Part shown: in pieces, positions 56,011-64,000 of the stretch
Layout: each line of letters starts with the position of its first letter
Numbering within the stretch: position 1 is the first letter of the stretch
From: Sepioteuthis lessoniana
Taxonomy: Eukaryota > Mollusca > Cephalopoda > Myopsida > Loliginidae
Assembly: GCA_963585895.1 (NCBI GenBank)
Contig: CAUZXS010005803.1
Span: 62,001-126,000, forward strand
Direction of reading: 5' to 3'
DNA: 64,000 nt
The notes under the pieces: model-generated
The model's input: only the letters and a program-made list of their open reading frames with translations
Databases searched by the model: none
Told to the model about the DNA's origin: nothing
Program-made: the position numbers and the translations under genes

Positions 56011-56735
56011 GGCGTTTTTAGGGTAACACTATTGTTTTTAGGCACACAAATGAATTACGAAACTTTGCTTTAACAAAACAACAACGAAAGTTCTTTATTT
56101 GCAGCATGGAATATGGTTTGCTTTTAGAAGCTGCAAGACTCGTGGTGTTTAGGCTTGTTGGATGTTTGAGACGAAATGGCTTAGCGGGATGTTGAGATGG
56201 CATCGTGTTGTTAAACGTGTGAGGGAAGTATTTAAAGTCACCGTGTAGTTTTGTATCTGGTTTCTGGGGGAGAGTCTGCGATATCTCCATGTTGTCGAGA
56301 GCGGAGTTACGCTCGGATCGACTTCATGTCACCCCAAAAATTGACTAATTTTTGGGGTGACATGAAGTGGTGCCTGTGGAAGGTATGCTGAATGTTTCTA
56401 ATTTATGTTCAACTGGGATTCCTCGTAAAGAATCCATAAATTAGATGGTTCCCTCTTTGAGTGTTCATGTTGCTGCTGCTAGTGTTAAAGCCACAGTGAG
56501 ATGTCCACACTGGGTGGCTTGTTTAGCTAAAAAGCATCGCTAAGCAGGGACGACCAGAGGCACGTCTGTTCTGGTCGCCGTCTCAAGCCGAAGAGACTGG
56601 ATTTGGCCGCTCACCCGTTTTGCTAGCCGGAAATGAAGGTCCGGGCTGAATAGGATAAGTCATCCTGATTGGGTGAAATTCAGTGTTGAATTAAATTGCG
56701 CGCCAAGCCAAAATACGAGATTTTCCTCTTCTCTA
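56011..56735 (+). repeat. Interspersed repeat G, copy 2
   Basis: Colinear with 20,010-20,670. This copy retains about 60 bases absent from the other ('aagcatcgctaagcagggac' to 'ggtcgccgtctcaag'). It carries a perfect hairpin at 56,322-56,367 (21-base arms 'cttcatgtcaccccaaaaatt' in part, loop gact) of which copy 1 has only one arm. It starts near tgtggcgtttttaggg. Unassigned family, possibly LTR. Confidence 0.75.
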
Positions 56736-56747
56736 CAATGTTATGGT

Positions 56748-56995
56748 TTGGTTTGGTTTCTTTGTTTAATGGCATATCAACCTTTGTAGGTTATTTAATG
56801 CCAAAGCCATTCTCCTAGAAGAAAAGTAGTGGTGCTATTTAACCCATAGCTGGGAGGATAAGGGGGTTCATACCTTTCCCAAGGGTATAAATCCAAAAGT
56901 GAACGTAATAGTACGATTCGAATTCAAATTTGCTTACTTTGAGGCTGCAAAAACCGGCACATTCAGCTATTACGTCACAGGAACTTTCCCCTGTT
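56748..56995 (-). mobile_element. SINE type B, reverse copy
   Basis: 'ggtttctttgtttaatggca', 'caacctttgtaggttattta', 'cattctcctagaagaaaagt', 'ctatttaacccatagctggg', 'cctttcccaagggtata', then a diverged head ('attcgaattcaaatt'). Confidence 0.8.
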
Positions 56996-57532
56996 AGTTT
57001 ACTGATAACTGCAGATTGAACTGGTATTCTCGGCTGCAGGAAATCATGTGACTACGTGTAGCAGCTGGTCCTGCAGTGAAGAAAATGTCCCTGGTGTTTG
57101 AGTTAAAAAGAGTTGTAGACTGTTGAACCTTGGCTGCTCAATGCCGAATCTCGACTGACAATTTAATAGCTACTGTCTGTATTTATACAACTAATGAGTC
57201 GAGGAATGGATCTGCCACCATGATGCCAAGCACCGGCTTTAGTAGAGTGACGTTACGATAAAAGGGTTGGCGTGAACCTGATTGGTCGGAAAATGAATTG
57301 GAATGTCAAGTGACGCAGCTGGCAACTACGTCGGTGCGTTCTGTGTTGGTTTGACTACTCAGTGGTTTTGGGTGCATTCCAAACTGGGTCACATTGAGAT
57401 TATTTCATTTGGTCATCACACTTAAATTATCTGCATAATACAGATAGTTCTATGTTTTGTAACACACCAAATCTGCCCAGACATATCTTTTGTTGTAAAG
57501 CATTATATGTATATCCCATAATAGTCGGTGGG

Positions 57533-57775
57533 GTAGTCCCCGTTACGTAGTGGTCAACGAGCTAGACTGTGACATTATAGTAAGTGAGTTTGAACTTCAG
57601 TCGCACAATTATACTCACTTTCAAACTAAAACCATTGGGAAAGGCATGAACTTCCTTCTCCCTTCAACTAAGCTATGGGTTCAACAGTACCACTACTGTT
57701 CTTCTACAAGAATGATTATGGCATTGAATAACCCATGACAGTTGATGCGCCATTAAACAAAGAAACCGAAACCAT
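57533..57775 (+). mobile_element. SINE type B, full-length forward copy
   Basis: Head 'gtccccgttacgtagtggtc', 'aacgagctag' (A box) and 'gagtttgaacttcagtcg' (B box). Body 'accattgggaaaggcatgaa', 'agctatgggttcaacagtac', 'actactgttcttctaca', end 'aataacccatgacagttgat', 'gcgccattaaacaaagaaac'. Confidence 0.85.
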
Positions 57776-59515
57776 TATAGTTGTTACATTTCCATATACA
57801 GGATGATTAAAGAACTGTCACTACCGTTATGGGAGCACCGTCATGATATAATTTCAAACAGTCTCTAATCCCTGTCAACACTTTCTTGGAATCTCTACAG
57901 GTGATTAAAAGAATATTTATATTATGTATCTTTATTAGAAAAGCAGAACTGATATTACGAAGACTATCAAAAGAAGATTGCAATAATATTGTTGACAGTG
58001 ATGGTGAACTGGCCGAGTCTTTCTAATCGTATCATAAACGAACTCCCATAGAAATGTAAACATTTTTGACGCATCCTAAATAGACTGGCACAAGTAAAAT
58101 CTGCTGGATAACCACTTCTTTTCTTCTTGGAAATACAAATTAGATTATGAGATACACATTTTTTTCTAGTCTTAATATAAGCAATAAAAATATACTTTTA
58201 AGAACATTCTAGAAATTTAGGATCAAAACCGCATTAGCATTTAAGTTACATTTTTATATTTTTCAACCAATCAGCTAAAAACATAGAATAGGAACATTCG
58301 AGAAAAATAGGAACGGAAGTCAACTAACAGCAAATATTTAGGCTTTAAAATAAGATAATAAAATACAAATCTGATTGGTCAATAAATGTCTACGTGCCAA
58401 AATTTTAGGACGATTCTTTGATCCACTATTACGGTATAAATAACACACAGTTAGGGAGCCAGGGACACACAAAATAAGACAAAACCAAGCCTAGCCATTA
58501 AGTCAATAAAGCAGTAGCCGATACTCTGCCCGGCAAATTCCTTTTCTTCCACAACCAAAGTTTATGACCTAGCTACAGATGGCCACGAATCACATTCAAA
58601 AGAAAAACCCGACAAACTTTCTTTCATCAACGCGACACGCTGTCGCCACAATCATAAAACAAGACATGAACTTAATGTAAGTAAGAACGACTCATTTACG
58701 AACTCCGTTAACATGAACATACACACACCTTTAAACAAATTTATTTTCTTTTTGCCAAACTTTATTTTGCAAAAGGCGATTTACACATCATGTATTTTAT
58801 TTGTTTTCACATTCTGTTTTATGCATATTAAATTGTTTGTTGTTTAATGTTCGTTGTGTTCTATTCCATTTCTTTTGCGCGATTGTAAAGTTTTGTGTTG
58901 TATTTGTGGAGGAAATAATATAGAGAGCAATACCCGTAAAATACGGATGCATTTCCACTGAAATAACCAAATAACATACAACCTCCACAAGGTCTAATCA
59001 TCTGGCTGGGATTGGGTCTCATTTTCTAGTTTATAGGATTTCGAGTAACTACCCCTAATTATAATAATCATAAAAAGAAGTGGAAGGATACACATAAAAT
59101 ACCTTAACTTAGAGATATTGTATACACTTCATTCTTTTTCTTACATTTATTTAACATGGAACTTCTTTGGGTGATCTTGGGTTTATCTTGGTCTCCGTGT
59201 CCACTTCTCTTCTTATAAATGGACACAAAAACTTTGTTTGATTTTCAACATCTTTATTCACCCAAATTCTCACGTCAACTGTACGGCTTGAGGATTAGCC
59301 ATTTTTAGGTGTCCATTCATTTCAGCGCCTGGACTACTCTAATTAACTCTACCTAACTGACCCGTTCTCACAACTGAACCAACCAATTCCAACCAACTGA
59401 TAAAAAGTCAGTCAGGGGTTCAAGTCTTGTCTATCATATCACTGGCTATTTTCCGTGATGCGTCTTCTAACAAATTACCATTTAACTTTCGAAATCATAT
59501 ATTTTGAATTCTACG
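57776..59515. other. Unassigned AT-rich DNA
   Basis: No SINE head, RT or recognisable protein. Small open frames on both strands lack domain signatures. Confidence 0.4.
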
Positions 59516-59755
59516 CTTATTTTACAAAATTGATAGTTGACCAGAATCTGTGTAACATAACACAGATTCCGGTTTGTGCATATAATACTTGTCAGTATGA
59601 TCAAATTTTAATCTCTTGCACAATTCCCAGTGGATCACCATTCCCACCCAGTCATGCCTTCTCTTGTATTCCTTTAGTGTCAGTTTGCTACATTCACTGA
59701 TTATATGATTAGCTATTTCATTACTATCACCATATAATCTACATTTGCTGTCCAT
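59515..59755 (-). mobile_element. LINE ORF2 C-terminal fragment with zinc-knuckle remnant
   Basis: The minus-strand frame reads SKCRLYGDSNEIANHIISEC, SKLTLKEYKRRHDWVGMVIH, WELCKRLKFDHTDKYYMHKP, ESVL. The C..C...H....C pattern (second Cys replaced by Tyr) and 'EYKRRHD.V...IHWELCK' are typical of a LINE ORF2 between RT and the VIGALG end, so it may belong with the 48.8- and 11.7-kb fragments. Confidence 0.75.
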
Positions 59756-60234
59756 TTTTTGCTTTGAAATAATTAGTGCTTATTTTGTGCTGCTATTAAT
59801 AAATATTCAGTTTCTTTCTTTAAGTTTCCTCTGCATAGCCATATCCAGGCTGTTGTATAGTGGCTCGTACCACGTGACTTCCGGTATCACGGAGGAATAA
59901 AAGACGTCGTGTTTCTTTACCACGGTCAGTACTGAAAGATCTCCGTCAGTAGTAAGACCAACTTCGGACGTAACACCAACAGCGCGAGACTCATAATATT
60001 TGTTGGGCTGTACCATTTCAGTTTATAAATAGTTAACTCTATTTTACTGTGTATCTCTTCCTTATAACGATACAACACAAGTCATCCCACATACAATTTC
60101 ATTGGTTGTTGCTTGATCTATATAGTTGGTTTTCTTTCCTTCTTTCTTTTCTAGATTTTTAAAAATTGTTTTCTGGTAGGTATTGCTATTTATTGTAACC
60201 TCCTGGTGATTTCATTCAGAAAGAATAAAGGGTT

Positions 60235-60350
60235 CAGTTTGAGATTCTGAGTGGCCTCCAGAGTTCAACATGAAACACCTAAAGAAGGCTGAAGAATATA
60301 TCGACCTAAACGTTGCGAATATAACAATAAAGATGAGGTCAATAGTCCAA
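60235..60350 (+). repeat. Hammerhead-like repeat arm (single)
   Basis: 'ttcaacatgaaacacctaaa', 'gaaggctgaagaatatatcg', 'acctaaacgttgcgaat', 'ataacaataaagatgagg', 'tcaatagtccaa'. Same family as the arms at 27.7-28.1 kb; both core segments are mutated (CTAAAGA, TAAAC). Confidence 0.6.
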
Positions 60351-60436
60351 GTCTAAGTATTAACAATTATCAAGCTGCATCTAAGAAAATTAGACAAATG
60401 TGTATGAATTATTTGTATTAGATGGGAATACTTGTG

Positions 60437-60865
60437 TTACATATTGACCCCGGCCAAGCTGTCAAAAGAAGAAATGAACCTGTGTAAATAACAGGTGCAT
60501 CCGGTCGAAGATATCAGGGGATAACCTTGACTGTCGACAGGTTGAATTGAGTACAAATGTGACGCTTGCAAGAAGTGTGTGAGCGTCAAATTATTATATA
60601 ACCCCGGCGACAGGAAGTTCAGATCAGTTGGAGATAAGATGCTGGAATGAGAACCATGTCCCAGCAGAGGCTGGGCCCCCAGGCCCCCGGTTGAGCAGCC
60701 CAGGAGAACGGAAAAGAAAGGCTGTGATAGCCAGAAGAGTTGGGGGGTCAATATGTTGCAGTCTTTTTTCGGTCTCCAACTCACCTCTCACACACAACCC
60801 TTTCAAATAAAGTGAAAGGTATATTTTTCTAAAGAACTGTGTCCGCTCGCCTTTATTGTGTTGAA
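60437..60865 (+). repeat. LTR-like interspersed repeat L, copy 2
   Basis: Colinear with 53,913-54,425: tgttacatattgaccccggc, 'ggtgcatccggtcgaagat', 'gttgagcagcccaggagaac', 'ggggggtcaatatgttgcag', AAATAAAGTGAAAGG, 'ctgtgtccgctcgccttta'. About 85 bases shorter because copy 1 duplicates a 'gttggaga.aagatgcggtag' block. Confidence 0.65.
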
Positions 60866-61176
60866 TATGTTTCTGTATGCATTTGAATTTGAGTATGGAA
60901 CACTTGTGTTGTGATGCTGACCAAAGAAAGACGTGGGGAATACAAAGGGTTTCATAGAAAAAAAACATATATATTTAAGTAACAGAAACAAGATACAAGT
61001 GAACCTGGTTAAACAGTAGTTAGTTGATAGAAAGCTGAGAGTCCAGTGTGGTAGTGACTATCCATCCTCTACGCAAATGGTATCAAACATGATTGTGTCA
61101 CGCTGATTGGTGCACTCCTCTCTGACGCTCTCGTTGACGTGTATTTATGGAGGAGGGCGAATTCATTATGTAGGGA

Positions 61177-61522
61177 GTATGTAGCGAGGGAAGAAACTTA
61201 TCTCCTGGATCAAAGCACGTAAGACTATGCCTTGCATGTCAAGCAGTTAGAAATATGTTCACTTCTGGAAGCAGAAGTTATAGTAGGCCGATCTCGAGTC
61301 TCGCGAGAAGAAATCTACTGCGCAAGTAATTTTTTATTTGCAGGAACTTGCATAAAAGAACATGCCAGCAACAGGAGGGGGTTGTTGTTGTTCTTCGTGG
61401 ACTGCTTTTTGACTGACAGAGCGAACGAGTTGACCAGAGGTATACTGAGGAAGGGCTGCTAGTCGCGTGTGTTGTTATTTTTTAATCAACTGAGGCTACC
61501 CAATTGTCTGAGGATACAACAG
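61177..61522 (+). repeat. Interspersed repeat H, complete copy (LTR-like)
   Basis: Contains 'gaagaaacttatctcctgga', 'aagcacgtaagactat', 'atatgttcacttctgga', 'gccgatctcgagtctcgcga', a TATA-like 'cttgcataaaagaacatgcc', 'gttgaccagaggtata', 'ggctgctagtcgcgtgtgtt' and 'acccaattgtctgaggat'. The heptamer gtaggga occurs just before (61,170) and just after (61,521), possibly a target duplication. Confidence 0.65.
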
Positions 61523-61619
61523 TAGGGAAAACAAATCCCGGAATCCATTTCCCTTCGTTGTACAATTGCTTACTAGTCCTGACTATCTAGTAATTGACTT
61601 GGATTCAACAACCAATAAC

Positions 61620-61860
61620 TACAGAGTACAACAACTTGATACCATATAACTGTGCAAACAAATGATAATTATTAAATAGGAATAGTTATTTTAAACCATT
61701 CAATTGTGAATGAATTATTCTTGTTAGATAGGAATACTTGATACTGTATAACTGCTCAAATATGATTGTTATAATAAAACAAAGGCTTATTAAGGAAAAA
61801 GATGTTAATAGAACGCTGAAAATATAGTTATGATTAAAACAAAAGGATATAAAAATGAAT
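61620..61860. repeat. AT-rich tandem units
   Basis: 'cttgataccatataactgtg' and variants at about 50-60-base spacing, as near other family R copies. Confidence 0.5.
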
Positions 61861-61861
61861 T

Positions 61862-62130
61862 AAATTTCAGCATTAGATAATCCATAAAGAGTTGATGTGC
61901 CATTAAACAAATAAACCAAACCTTTACAAATGAATCGAATTTTGGCATAAAATAACCCATAAAGAGTTAGTATGTCATTAAACAAATAAACCAAACCTTT
62001 ACAAATGAATCGAATTTTGGCATAAAATAACCCATAAAGAGTTGATATGCCATTAAACAAATAAATCAAACCTTTACAAATGAATCGAATTTTGGCATTA
62101 AATAACCCATAAAGAGTTAATATGCCGTTT
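61862..62130 (+). repeat. 75-base tandem repeat, ~3.5 copies
   Basis: 'ccataaagagtt' recurs at 61,882, 61,957, 62,032 and 62,107, exactly 75 bases apart. The unit is a SINE type B/family R end ('tttggcataaaataaccc', 'atgccattaaacaaataaac'). Because 75 is a multiple of three it yields a 25-residue repeat in a minus-strand open frame, which is not a gene. Confidence 0.92.
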
Positions 62131-62404
62131 GCGGAGACTGAATAATAAAAAAAGTAAAAGAAACAACATTAAAATAAAACAACCAAAACAAATAATAAAA
62201 ACACAATATAAAAGAATGCCATGGACAGGAAGAACAATCTGAGCATACTCGAAAAGAAATGAGGTCTTTCTGACGCAAAAGAGGAGAAATAAAATAAAGA
62301 ACTGACTTAACGGTAAAAGCAACTATTTTCTTAACGGGAAACTTCTTCAAAAATCTAGTTGCAACCTAAATATTCATGTTATGTCTTTGTAGTTAGTCTC
62401 AATT

Positions 62405-62570
62405 TTTGTGATGAAGATTGATAATTTTTTTTATTATCAAGAGTATTTGGACTATTTTCTTCGTCGCTATTGTTATATACACAACGTTTCAGTCGATGCT
62501 TCCTTCGGCCTTCTTCAGGTATTGTATCGAACTTGGGAGCCTAACGGAAATTTGGACTAAACTCTTGCAG
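62405..62570 (-). repeat. Hammerhead-like repeat arm (single)
   Basis: Minus strand: CTGAAGA (62,518-62,512), AGGCCGAAGGAAGCATCGACT, GAAAC, GTTGT, then 'gtatataacaatagcgac' and 'gaagaaaatagtccaa'. CGA/TCG can pair in the stem II region. Both invariant core segments are intact here, but no clear cleavage triplet follows. Confidence 0.5.
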
Positions 62571-63480
62571 CAAGAGAAGAAACTTACCTCCTAGACCAAA
62601 GCGCGTAAGACTATCCCTTGCTTGTTAAACAGTAAAAAATATGTTCACTTCTGGAGACAGAAGTTATAGTGAGCCGATCTCGTCTCTCACGAGAAGAAAT
62701 CTACCTCGCATGTAAATTTCTATATGCCAGAACTTGCATAAAAGAGCATGCCAGAGCAGGAGCGTTGTTGTTGTTGTTCTTTGCGGGTTGCTTTTTTAAC
62801 TGACTGACGGAACGAACAAGTTGACCAGAGGTATAGTGAGGAAGCAGCGTCGCATCAACAGAAAAGGACATCGACACGAGGTTAACGAAAGCATGGACAG
62901 CTATCAATAGGCTATCAATTATATGGAAATCAGACCTAACCGATAAAATGAAACGCACTTTCTTCCAGGCAGCGGTCGCATCGATACTGCTATATGGATG
63001 CACTACATGGACTCTAACAAAACGGCTGGAAGAAGAAGCTAGACGGCAATTACACAAGAATGCTGCGAGCAATCTTGAACAAGTCCTGGCGGCAACACCC
63101 CACAAGACACCAACTGTACGGCCACCTGCCTCCTATCACGAAAACTATTCAAGTTAGACAAACCAGACATGCAGGACACTGCTGGAGAAGCAGGAACGAA
63201 CTCATAAGGGATGTACTCTTATGGACCCCCACACATGGCCGTGCAAAAGCAGGACGACCAGCACGAACATACATTCAGCAACTATGTGAGGATACAGGAT
63301 GTTGTCCAAAAGACCTGCCGGAGGCGATGAACGATAGGGAAAAGTGGCGAGAGAGGGTCAGGGATATCCGTGCTACCAGCACGACATGATGATGATAATG
63401 ATGACAGTGAGGAAAGGCTGCTAGTCGTGTGTGTTGTTATTTTTAGTCAAGTGAGGCAACCCAATTGTCTGAGGACTGTA
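62566..63480 (+). repeat. Interspersed repeat H, copy split by a LINE
   Basis: 5' part 62,566-62,843 (gaagaaacttacctcctaga to 'gttgaccagaggtatagtga') and 3' part 63,406-63,480 ('agtgaggaaaggctgctagt' to 'acccaattgtctgaggactg') are colinear with 61,177-61,522. Confidence 0.8.
62844..63405 (+). mobile_element. 5'-truncated LINE insertion with 9-base target duplication
   Basis: 562 bases flanked by agtgaggaa (62,835-62,843 and 63,406-63,414), nested in repeat H. It has the 3' region of the LINE at 1-834: KMKRTFFQAAVASILLYGC, TTWTLTKRLE, RAILNKSWRQHPTRHQLYGH, CWRSRNELIRDVLLWTP, RDIRATSTT, then an ATG-triplet tail. One frameshift near 63,030-63,060 splits it into two frames. The 5' junction shares 'gaagcagcg' with the LINE, i.e. 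microhomology. Confidence 0.93.
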
Positions 63481-63611
63481 CTTCTGCTTTTGCTTGGACT
63501 AGTTCTACAATAACTCTTTATTTAATCGACGGGAGTAAATTGTTCAAATTTCATTAAGCACAACTGGTTACAAGAGTTAAACTGTAGTAAGTACTCCTTG
63601 TTATTCTTATC

Positions 63612-63905
63612 CATATTTACCCAACCCCTCCGCTCGGGCAGGATATGACACAAGGTCAATTTTTAAGCGGAGTTTAACAGGTTTGAATTCAGATTTTCCT
63701 TCTCCTAGACTAGTTGCCTCACTAAGGCTGAAGAACCTAGTCTGCCCTACTATTTACCCATAGCTGGAGGGAGAATAATTGGGAAAGGTATAAAACCTTT
63801 CCCAAGGGTATCAGTGCTACGTGAAATGCAATTAGCCTGGTCCAGGATTTGAACTTGTGTCGCAGAGTCCATTTCCTACGACGATAACCATTACACCACT
63901 GGCAT
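63612..63905 (-). mobile_element. Full-length SINE type A, reverse, with 15-base target duplications
   Basis: 294 bases between cttgttattcttatc (63,597-63,611) and cttgttattcttatc (63,906-63,920). The minus-strand head has A box 'gtggtgtaatggttat' and B box-like 'aagttcaaatcctgg'; the end is 'ggggttgggtaaatatg'. A short inverted block 'gggaaaggt'/'acctttcccaaggg' in the middle is peculiar to this copy. Confidence 0.93.
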
Positions 63906-63920
63906 CTTGTTATTCTTATC

Positions 63921-64000
63921 TGTAGTCAGGATTGGACATGTGGTTAATGAACTTCGAAGTGAAATCATCCGAAGGTTGTAGGGTTAATCCTGACAACAGG
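63921..64000 (+). repeat. tRNA-like unit, partial at window edge
   Basis: 'gaaatcatccgaaggttgta' and 'gggttaatcctgacaacagg' resemble the 113-base loop units at 27,793 and 27,906 ('atcatctggaggttgcaggt', 'tcaatcctgactgcagg'). The window ends inside it. Confidence 0.5.

Noticed and set aside
61860..62069. Open frame with a 25-residue repeat, looking like a repeat protein
   Set aside because: The period is exactly the 75-base DNA tandem of a SINE end; stops are absent only because 75 is divisible by three.

Overview
The window is eukaryotic nuclear DNA. It is AT-rich and intron-bearing, packed with SINEs, LINEs, Tc1/mariner copies, foldback repeats and AT microsatellites, and has no operons or ribosome-binding sites. 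The repeat mix and the animal-type proteins fit an invertebrate, most likely a mollusc or other lophotrochozoan. That placement is inference; no marker gene settles it.

Two host genes are well supported. (1) The last four coding exons of the 26S proteasome lid subunit Rpn6/PSMD11 lie on the + strand at 4,422-10,110. They have clean splice sites, a stop codon and a poly(A) signal, and the rest of the gene lies upstream of the window. (2) A single-exon reading frame at 44,387-45,673 (- strand) encodes a 428-residue ankyrin-repeat protein ending in a SOCS box, i.e. an ASB-type substrate adaptor for an Elongin B/C-Cullin 5 ubiquitin ligase. One isolated exon-like segment (35,539-35,602, +) may belong to a further gene. 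The two sure genes both act in ubiquitin-proteasome proteolysis, but nothing shows that their proximity is functional.

The rest is mainly mobile DNA. 1-4.4 kb: LINE fragments on both strands. 4.4-10.3 kb: PSMD11 with SINEs and a recurrent repeat (family R) in its introns. 10.3-16.9 kb: tRNA-derived SINEs, two decayed DD34D mariners, a SINE whose tRNA-like head is tandemly multiplied, and LINE pieces. 17-31 kb: a CpG-rich island, foldback repeats, family R, and a decayed reverse transcriptase split by a retroposed insert with 22-bp target duplications. 31-36 kb: a full-length but dead mariner with intact terminal repeats, more family R, LINE pieces and the orphan exon. 36-47 kb: very A/T-rich DNA with two large palindromes and the ASB gene. 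47-64 kb: LTR-like repeats, a deleted DD37D transposon, LINE/SINE nests and tandem repeats.

The most interesting structure is a recurrent set of foldback repeats whose arms carry hammerhead-ribozyme-like cores (CTGANGA, short helix, GAAA) and whose central spacers in two cases carry Pol III B-box-like, tRNA-derived sequence. One is a 513-bp insertion flanked by an exact 14-bp duplication, so these are mobile units. Cleavage activity is not proven; several copies lack an obvious cleavage triplet.
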